In this document: positions 41,026 through 46,409 of the stretch, in pieces
Layout of the letters: every line of letters starts with the position of its first letter
Position numbering within the stretch: position 1 is the stretch's first letter
NCBI GenBank assembly: GCA_002897715.1
Contig: BDUA01000047.1
Location: 1-46,409, forward strand
Length of the DNA stretch: 46,409 nucleotides
Direction: 5' to 3'
Source of the DNA: a bacterium BMS3Abin01
GTDB taxonomy: Bacteria > Actinomycetota > Thermoleophilia > BMS3ABIN01
Notes under the pieces: model-generated
The model's input: only the letters and a program-made list of their open reading frames with translations
What the model was told of the DNA's origin: nothing
Databases searched by the model: none
Position numbers and translations under genes: made by a program

Positions 41026-42318
41026 ATGAGAGCCGGAAAAAAAGGAGTAGGCGTAATCGGCATCGGCTACGTAGGCCTGGTGACCGGCACCTGCCTGGCG
41101 GAGCTGGGCCATCATGTCATCTGCATGGACATCGACGCCGACAAGATCGCCCGGCTCCGGAAGGGTGAGGTCCCCATCTACGAACCCGGATTACCGGAAC
41201 TGCTGAAGAAGAACCAGGAGGGGATGACTTTCACCACGTCGCTGGAGGATGTGTTCGAGAACTGCGAGATAGTATATATCGCGGTGGATACACCGCCGAC
41301 CTTTACCGGCGATGCCGACCTCAGCCGGGTGTTCCAGGTCATGTCCGCCCTTCCCGGCCTTTCCCCGGATAACCACATCATGGTGATGAAGAGCACCGTG
41401 CCGGTAGGTACCGGTAACAAGATAAGCGCCGAGCTGGCGCGGCTGGAGACCGGGAACATCGATTATATATCCAATCCCGAATTCCTGCGCGAGGGGTCGG
41501 CGCTCGGCGATTTCATGGAGCCGGACCGCATCGTCATCGGTTCGCGCAACCCGGAACCGGGCGATAAGGTAGCCGCTCTCTATGAGAAGCTTGAAGCCCC
41601 CGTGCTCCGAACCAACATACCCACCGCCGAGATGATCAAATACGCCTCCAACGCCTTCCTCGCCACCAAGATCTCCTTCATCAACGAGATAGCCAATGTA
41701 TGTGAAGAGGTGGGCGCCGATGTCACCGTCGTCGCCGATGGCATGGGTCTGGACCAGCGCATCGGTCCTCACTTCCTCAACGCCGGCATCGGCTTCGGCG
41801 GCTCCTGCTTCCCCAAGGATGTTACGGCGCTAAAGCAGATCGCCGGCAACACCGGCTATCATTTCCAGCTGCTTAACGCCGTGATCGAGGTCAACGAGCT
41901 GCAGAAGCGGCGGGTGGTTAACAAGCTAAGGAAGCACCTGGGGCTGCTGGCCGACAAGACCATCGCCCTGCTGGGCCTGGCTTTCAAGCCCAACACCAGC
42001 GACCTGAGGGAAGCTTCCTCCATCGTATTGGCCTCGCGGCTGATGGGTGACGGCGCCTACGTGAAGGCTTACGACCCCGTAGCCATCCCCTACGCGGCCA
42101 AAGCGGTCCGGGGGGTGCTGCTGTGTGACGACCTCCTGTCCGCAGTGGAGGGTTGTGACGCGGCGGTTCTGGTGACCGAGTGGGACGAGTTCGCCCAGTT
42201 GCCGCTGGAAAAGATGAAACAGGTCATGAACAATCCCCTCATCATCGACGGGCGCAACTTCCTCGATCCGCAGCAGGTACGTGCGGCCGGCTTCACATAC
42301 GAAGGTATCGGCCGCTGA
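41026..42318 (+). CDS. UDP-glucose/GDP-mannose 6-dehydrogenase
   Basis: This 430-residue enzyme oxidises a nucleotide sugar to the uronic acid in two NAD+ steps. It has the Rossmann loop GIGYVGLVTGTCLAELGH, VDTPP, STVPVGTG, NPEFLREGSALGDFMEPDRI, the active-site GFGGSCFPKDVTAL (Cys261) and LGLAFKPNTSDLREASS. Closest in pattern to UDP-glucose 6-dehydrogenase (Ugd/TuaD). It starts 49 nt after the LCP gene, with AGAGGAG in the leader. It likely supplies uronic acids for a surface polymer. Confidence 0.93.
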   Translation: MRAGKKGVGVIGIGYVGLVTGTCLAELGHHVICMDIDADKIARLRKGEVPIYEPGLPELLKKNQEGMTFTTSLEDVFENCEIVYIAVDTPPTFTGDADLSRVFQVMSALPGLSPDNHIMVMKSTVPVGTGNKISAELARLETGNIDYISNPEFLREGSALGDFMEPDRIVIGSRNPEPGDKVAALYEKLEAPVLRTNIPTAEMIKYASNAFLATKISFINEIANVCEEVGADVTVVADGMGLDQRIGPHFLNAGIGFGGSCFPKDVTALKQIAGNTGYHFQLLNAVIEVNELQKRRVVNKLRKHLGLLADKTIALLGLAFKPNTSDLREASSIVLASRLMGDGAYVKAYDPVAIPYAAKAVRGVLLCDDLLSAVEGCDAAVLVTEWDEFAQLPLEKMKQVMNNPLIIDGRNFLDPQQVRAAGFTYEGIGR

Positions 42319-42427
42319 CCGCGGCCGGCTGCTCTTCTCCCTGGCGCCCCGCCGCGCTCCCTGATGTTTAAAAAGGCCGGCGCGTATCAATAATCCAGAT
42401 TAACATTCCTTTTTTCCGGAGCAGCTG

Positions 42428-43096
42428 TTGGCGACCACCGCGTCCTTAAAGAAAGATATCAAGCAGGCCCTGGCCGTGGCGGATTACGACAGGGTGGCGC
42501 AGCTGGCGCTGGAGAATCGCAAGGTCTTCACCATCCTCATATCACTCTCCTTCAACAAGGATGACCTGGGCAGCTGGCGGGCCATCGAGGCCATGGGCGT
42601 GGCCGCCGGCCGGGTCACCCGGGAGCAGGATACCACCATGGTCAGGAACGCCATCAGGCGGATTATCTGGTCCGCGCGCGAGGAATCCGGCGGCATGGGC
42701 TGGAGCGCTCCCGAGCTGCTCGGCGAGATCGTCCGTTCCACCCCCCAACCTTACAGCGACCTGCCGACGATCCTGCTGTCCTTCCACGAAGAAGACGAGG
42801 AGGGGATCTTCCGGCGCGGAGTACTCTGGGCCCTGGGGCGCATGGCCGAGGCGGGCGTGAATGACGTCGAGGGCTCGCGTCAGCTGTTGCTGGCAAGCCT
42901 GGAAGACGGCGACCCGCGCACGCGGGGAATGGCCGCCTGGGCCGCCGTCCGGCTCGGTTACCGTGAGGCCGCCTCCGGGCTGAAAACCCTGCGTGACGAT
43001 CAGAACCGGTTCCGCGTATATGAGGACGGGGAGCTGCTGGAGAAAACCGTGGGTCAGTCGGCGGCGGCGGCGTTGCAGGTCCTGGCTAGAACTTGA
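42428..43096 (+). CDS. DVU0298-family HEAT-like protein
   Basis: This 222-residue all-helical protein has LKKDIKQALAVADYDRVAQL at the N-terminus, followed by LISLSFNKDDLGSWRAIEAM, WSAREESGGMGWSAPELLGE and FRRGVLWALGRMAEAG. The latter part looks like HEAT-type repeats. These features match DVU0298-family proteins, common in anaerobes and of unknown function. The start is TTG with GGAG upstream. Its last 11 bp overlap the end of the convergent nucleotidyltransferase gene. Confidence 0.75.
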   Translation: MATTASLKKDIKQALAVADYDRVAQLALENRKVFTILISLSFNKDDLGSWRAIEAMGVAAGRVTREQDTTMVRNAIRRIIWSAREESGGMGWSAPELLGEIVRSTPQPYSDLPTILLSFHEEDEEGIFRRGVLWALGRMAEAGVNDVEGSRQLLLASLEDGDPRTRGMAAWAAVRLGYREAASGLKTLRDDQNRFRVYEDGELLEKTVGQSAAAALQVLART

Positions 43097-44195
43097 TGCT
43101 CCCCTTTTTCACCACCGTATCGGGGTAGATGCGGATGTGGTTTATGAGGATGTTGTCGCCCTCCACGGCTGCGTTCTCGCCGACGATGGCTCCTCCGGCC
43201 ACAACCGTCCCGGGACCGATATCCGCTCCGCCGGCGATGATGCTCTGGCGAACCCTGACACCCTCCTGCAGCCTCGCGCCCTCCTGCACGACAGACTCCT
43301 CGATGGCGCAGCCGGCGGCGATGGTGCATCCCGGCCCGATGACCGCCATCCGCCCCACGCGCGCCCCGGCCTTTATGGTGGTCCCGTCACCGATGATGAC
43401 CGGCGGCACCAGTTTGGCCCCGGTCTCCAGGTTGACCTTTCCCTGCAGGCAGACGAAATCACTGTCGAGACAACCGGAGACGCTGGTCTCCACGTTCTTC
43501 TCCAGGATGTCGTAGTGGGCCTGCAGATACTTTTCCGGCGTGCCGATATCCATCCAGTAGGCGGTGCTGCTGAAACCATACAGGCCCTTGCCCACCAGGC
43601 GGGGGAAGACGCCCCGCTCGAAGGAGTACTCCACACCGGCCGGTATCATGGCCAGCACCTCGCCCTTCAGGACGTAGATGCCGGCGTTTATCAGGTTGGT
43701 GTCTATCTGGTCCCAGCTGGGCTTCTCCAGGAATCCCAGGACCTCACCCCCGTCCCCGGTGCTTACCAGCCCGTAAGCGGTGGGATCCTCCACCGGCGTC
43801 AGCGAGATGGTTCCCACCGCCTCCTTGCTTCGATGCCGCTCGATCATGGCGCGGATATCCAGGTCGGTGAGGATGTCGCCGTTGAGCACCAGGAAATCGC
43901 CGTCTCTCACGTATTCTTCCACATTCTTCACCGCGCCGGCGGTTCCCAGGGGATGGTCCTCGACCACATAGGTGAGGTTGATGCCAAAACCGCTGCCGTC
44001 GCCGAAATAGGATTTAATGCCTTCGGGCAGATAGCCCATGGAGAAGACGATATCTTCGATGCCGTTCTCCTTCAGATGTTCCAGCACATAGGAGACGAAC
44101 GGCTTGTTGGCCAGCGGCACCATCGGTTTAGGGGTAGCCAGAGTAAGGGGACGCAGCCGCGTTCCCTGTCCTCCGACAAGAATGACAGCTTTCAT
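43086..44195 (-). CDS. Sugar-1-phosphate nucleotidyltransferase with left-handed beta-helix domain
   Basis: This 369-residue enzyme has the nucleotidyltransferase core VILVGGQGTRLRPLTLATPK, then KPMVPLANKPFVSYVLEHL, FLVLNGDILTDLDI and SFERGVFPRLVGKGLYGF. Its C-terminal third is a hexapeptide-repeat helix (VIIGDGTTIKAGARVGRMAV, CTIAAGCAIEESVV, GADIGPGTVVAGGAIVGENA). This is the GDP-mannose pyrophosphorylase-like (ManC2/GMPP) arrangement; glucose-1-phosphate as substrate is possible. A GGAGGAT sequence precedes the ATG. It probably feeds the glycan pathway with the dehydrogenase. Confidence 0.9.
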   Translation of the reverse strand: MKAVILVGGQGTRLRPLTLATPKPMVPLANKPFVSYVLEHLKENGIEDIVFSMGYLPEGIKSYFGDGSGFGINLTYVVEDHPLGTAGAVKNVEEYVRDGDFLVLNGDILTDLDIRAMIERHRSKEAVGTISLTPVEDPTAYGLVSTGDGGEVLGFLEKPSWDQIDTNLINAGIYVLKGEVLAMIPAGVEYSFERGVFPRLVGKGLYGFSSTAYWMDIGTPEKYLQAHYDILEKNVETSVSGCLDSDFVCLQGKVNLETGAKLVPPVIIGDGTTIKAGARVGRMAVIGPGCTIAAGCAIEESVVQEGARLQEGVRVRQSIIAGGADIGPGTVVAGGAIVGENAAVEGDNILINHIRIYPDTVVKKGSIKF

Positions 44196-44395
44196 TTATC
44201 CTCCAGGTAAGCCCGCATCAGAATCAGCGGGATACAGCCGGCGCAATACCTATCAGCCTGCCGGGATTCGAGTCCCTGCCACGACGACAACGGGATGACC
44301 GACTCTGCATAAAACAAGATTAGACAGCGACTGAAGCCCTGTCAAACCTGACACGGCATCAGGCCGGCACCGAACCTTGCGCCGGCTGCGCGTGT

Positions 44396-44401
44396 TAGAA
44401 T
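44396..44401 (+). promoter_or_regulatory. -10 box of rarA, leaderless
   Basis: TAGAAT ends 6 nt before the rarA ATG at 44408, in the context GTTAGAATCACAGG. No fitting -35 box is clear (TTGCGC at 44377 is only 13 bp away). Confidence 0.45.
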
Positions 44402-44407
44402 CACAGG

Positions 44408-45772
44408 ATGGATAGCCGTGGAGAAGAAGCCGATCTGTTTCACCAGCAGCGGTTCGGCGGAGACGCGAGCGGCGAGGCGCCACTTGCCCACCGCATGCGC
44501 CCCCTGGATCTCGACGAATTCGTGGGCCAGGTGGAGATCCTGGCGCCGGGCGGCGCGCTGCGCTCGGCCATCGAAGCGGACCGCATCTCCTCCATGATCT
44601 TCTTCGGTCCTCCCGGCTCCGGCAAGACCAGCCTGGCGCGGGTCATCGCCCGGCGCACCCGCTGCGAATTCCGCCAGGTAAGCGCCGTCAACTCCGGGGT
44701 CGCCGACCTGAGAAAGGTGTTCGCCGCGGCCGATGACCTCCTGGCCTACCATCAGCAGCGGACCATCCTGTTCGTCGACGAGATCCACCGTTTCAGCAAG
44801 GCGCAACAGGACGCCCTGCTCCCAGTGGTGGAGAGCGGCCTGGTGATACTCATCGGCGCCACCACCGAGAACCCCTATTTCGAGGTCATCCGCCCCCTGA
44901 TCTCCCGCTGTGAGCTGTTTGAGTTCAAGCTTTTCACGCCGGGGGAGATAGGCACGCTGCTGGACCGCGCCCTCCGGGACCGGGAGCGGGGCCTGGGAAC
45001 CCGGGGCCTTGCTCTCGGCAGCTCCGGCATGGAAGCCATCGCCCGGGCCAGCACCGGCGACGCCCGGGCCGCCCTGACGATCCTGGATACCGCCGCGGCG
45101 CTGGTTGCCGCGGAACACGAGGGAATCATACCGGACGACGTGGTCGCGGAGGCGATCAACCGCAAGCCGGTCTTCTACCAGAAGGGTGGAGACCTGCACT
45201 TCGATGCCGTCTCCGCCTTTATCAAGAGCATGCGCGGTGGCGACCCGGACGCCGCCATCTACTGGATGGCGGTGATGTTGACCGGCGGCGAGGACCCCAA
45301 GTATATCGCCAGGCGGATGGTCATCTTTGCTTCGGAGGACATCGGCAACGCAGACCCCCTGGCGCTGCAGGTAGCTACGTCGGTAACGCGGGCGGTGGAG
45401 TTTGTAGGGCTGCCCGAGTGCCGGATAAACCTGGCGCAGGGAGCCGTCTACCTGTCGCTGGCCCCCCGCAGCAACGCTTCATACAATGCCATCGAAGCGG
45501 CCATGAAGGATGTGAAGGAGGAGGGAACCCGGCGGCCCCCCAAGCATCTGCGTGATGCCGGTTACTCCGGCGCCGCCGACCTGGGACACGGCGAGGGATA
45601 CAAGTACCCGCACGATTATCCAGATGGCCGCGTCAGGCAGGATTACCTCCCCCGGGACATGAAACACCGCTGCTATTACCGGCCGGTGGACCGCGGCTTC
45701 GAACAGGAGCTGTCGCGCCGCCTCCGGGAGCTGGGAGACGTTAGCAAAACGGATGAAGGGGAATCATCATAG
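44408..45772 (+). CDS. rarA: Replication-associated recombination protein RarA (MgsA)
   Basis: This 454-residue AAA+ ATPase has [16 protein letters not shown], Walker [18 protein letters not shown], Walker [20 protein letters not shown] and [18 protein letters not shown]. The C-terminal tetramerisation part has [19 protein letters not shown] and [20 protein letters not shown]. RarA acts at stalled replication forks, near single-stranded DNA-binding protein and RecA. Length is normal. It diverges from the nucleotidyltransferase gene. Confidence 0.95.
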   Translation: MDSRGEEADLFHQQRFGGDASGEAPLAHRMRPLDLDEFVGQVEILAPGGALRSAIEADRISSMIFFGPPGSGKTSLARVIARRTRCEFRQVSAVNSGVADLRKVFAAADDLLAYHQQRTILFVDEIHRFSKAQQDALLPVVESGLVILIGATTENPYFEVIRPLISRCELFEFKLFTPGEIGTLLDRALRDRERGLGTRGLALGSSGMEAIARASTGDARAALTILDTAAALVAAEHEGIIPDDVVAEAINRKPVFYQKGGDLHFDAVSAFIKSMRGGDPDAAIYWMAVMLTGGEDPKYIARRMVIFASEDIGNADPLALQVATSVTRAVEFVGLPECRINLAQGAVYLSLAPRSNASYNAIEAAMKDVKEEGTRRPPKHLRDAGYSGAADLGHGEGYKYPHDYPDGRVRQDYLPRDMKHRCYYRPVDRGFEQELSRRLRELGDVSKTDEGESS

Positions 45773-45815
45773 GCAGCAGGGCAGGCGGACCGGGCTCCCG
45801 CGACATGTGACAAAA

Positions 45816-45840
45816 CGCCTTTGGGGCGGTCTTCCTTTTT
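45816..45840 (+). terminator. Weak terminator after rarA
   Basis: CGCC and GGCG form a short stem with a TTTGG-like loop, followed by GTCTTCCTTTTT. It is about 45 nt after the rarA stop. The stem is short, so support is modest. Confidence 0.35.
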
Positions 45841-45895
45841 GCCGAAACAGATAATAAGATGGTACTCCAGATGCAATGACCGGAAGGATTCTGTA

Positions 45896-46409
45896 ATGGC
45901 AAGGTTTACCAGGTTTATGCTGGGCGGTATCTTCGGCACCGCCCTGGGTCTATTGTTCGCCCCCAAGACGGGAAAAGAGATGCGCCGGATGCTGATGGGC
46001 GGGCGCAGGCGGGCGCTGCCTCCCGCAGCGGAATCTCCGCGTCCCGCGCCGATGACGGCGCCACCGGAGAACCTGGAGGAACGCATCGAGAAGACCAGGG
46101 AACAGGTGGAGGCCGAGATAGAGCAATCCATCATAATCATGCCGGCAGCGCTGGAGACCCCGGAGACCGTAGAGGAGGAGATGGTAGCCGAGACGGAAAC
46201 CGTAGGGGAGGAGATGACGGCGGCGGCCGAGGTAACCGCGGAGGTGGAAGTGGAGATCGAGGTGGATGTTGAGCTGGAGGCAGAGCCCGTGGCGGAGGAG
46301 CTGGAGGCAGAGCCCGTGGCGGAGGAGCTGGAGGCAGAGCCCGTGGCGGAGGAGCTGGAGGCAGAGCCCGTGGCGGAGGAGCTGGAGGCGGAGCCCGTGG
46401 CGGAGGAGC
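45896..46409 (+). CDS. YtxH-like protein with acidic repeat tail, cut by window edge
   Basis: The ATG at 45896 follows GGAAGGATT, and the frame stays open to the window end (171 codons). Residues 1-36 (FMLGGIFGTALGLLFAPKTG then KEMRRMLMG) match the short Gly-rich membrane segment and APKTGKE motif of YtxH-domain proteins. The rest is Glu/Val/Ala-rich, with a coiled-coil-like part (LEERIEKTREQVEAEIEQ) and then repeats of ELEAEPVAE. Function of the family is unclear; envelope stress roles are proposed. The C-terminus is not seen. Confidence 0.7.
   Translation, partial: MARFTRFMLGGIFGTALGLLFAPKTGKEMRRMLMGGRRRALPPAAESPRPAPMTAPPENLEERIEKTREQVEAEIEQSIIIMPAALETPETVEEEMVAETETVGEEMTAAAEVTAEVEVEIEVDVELEAEPVAEELEAEPVAEELEAEPVAEELEAEPVAEELEAEPVAEE
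46271..46405 (+). repeat. 27-nt tandem repeat in frame, five copies to the window edge
   Basis: Five direct 27-nt units begin at 46271, 46298, 46325, 46352 and 46379. Units 1-4 are identical and unit 5 has one synonymous change (GCA to GCG). Each encodes ELEAEPVAE. A sixth unit begins at 46406 and the array may continue outside the window. Confidence 0.95.

Noticed and set aside
39198-41063. A long open frame antisense to the LCP gene
   Set aside because: It is the mirror of GC-biased codons in a real gene. The sense frame has clear LCP motifs, while the antisense product has no recognisable domain.

Overview
The window is about 46 kb of GC-rich bacterial DNA, densely packed, with no phage, IS element or CRISPR array visible. 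The gene set suggests an anaerobic, probably uncultured member of a deep Actinomycetota lineage (Geothermincolia- or Aquicultoria-like). It includes Rex, a glutamate-1-semialdehyde heme route, UbiA/UbiD-type menaquinone genes, a LytR-CpsA-Psr protein, the CO dehydrogenase nickel accessory proteins CooC and CooT, an energy-coupling-factor nickel/cobalt transporter and a DVU0298-family protein. This placement is inferred from gene content and has not been tested by phylogeny.

Region 1-6.2 kb is the most unusual part. Two leftward units face a lone cooC gene. One encodes a Gly-rich lipoprotein, an HprK-like P-loop kinase and a secreted rhodanese-like protein cut by the window edge. The other encodes a secreted beta-propeller and a 44-residue peptide. 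The peptide has a leader resembling those of ribosomally made, modified peptides (RiPPs), followed by a Cys/Trp-rich segment and a proline tail. The tail resembles the C-terminus of the lipoprotein, and the AT-rich regions upstream of both units share sequence words. I read this, tentatively, as a secreted-peptide or protein-modification system whose remaining parts may lie left of position 1.

Region 6.2-14.2 kb has a parvulin-type foldase lipoprotein, an unknown lipoprotein, and a co-directional run of hemB, hemL, rex, a HepS-like gene, ubiD and ubiA. These fit tetrapyrrole synthesis, NADH/NAD+ sensing and menaquinone synthesis under redox control. Region 14.2-25.3 kb holds a Wzy/WaaL-type membrane protein, dtd with a tiny basic protein, two tandem-rhodanese proteins (one cytosolic, one lipoprotein), a metallophosphoesterase, a CopA-type copper ATPase, an ABC-2 exporter, an FmdE-family protein and a dolichol-phosphate-mannose-synthase-like glycosyltransferase.

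Region 25.3-32.8 kb has a sensor kinase and stand-alone receiver pair. It is followed by a nickel module behind a structured leader: DUF3842, CooT, NikMN, the Q component and a His-tailed ATPase. Acylphosphatase and a DUF4126 protein follow on the other strand. Region 32.9-46.4 kb carries an aminotransferase, ddl, tRNA-Arg(CCT), an unknown membrane protein, a radical SAM protein and nrnA. It continues with an LCP protein behind a possible attenuator, a UDP-sugar dehydrogenase, a DVU0298-family protein, a sugar nucleotidyltransferase, rarA and a truncated YtxH-like protein with a perfect 27-nt tandem repeat. Several genes have a -10 box only 6-8 nt before the start codon, which suggests leaderless mRNAs are common here.
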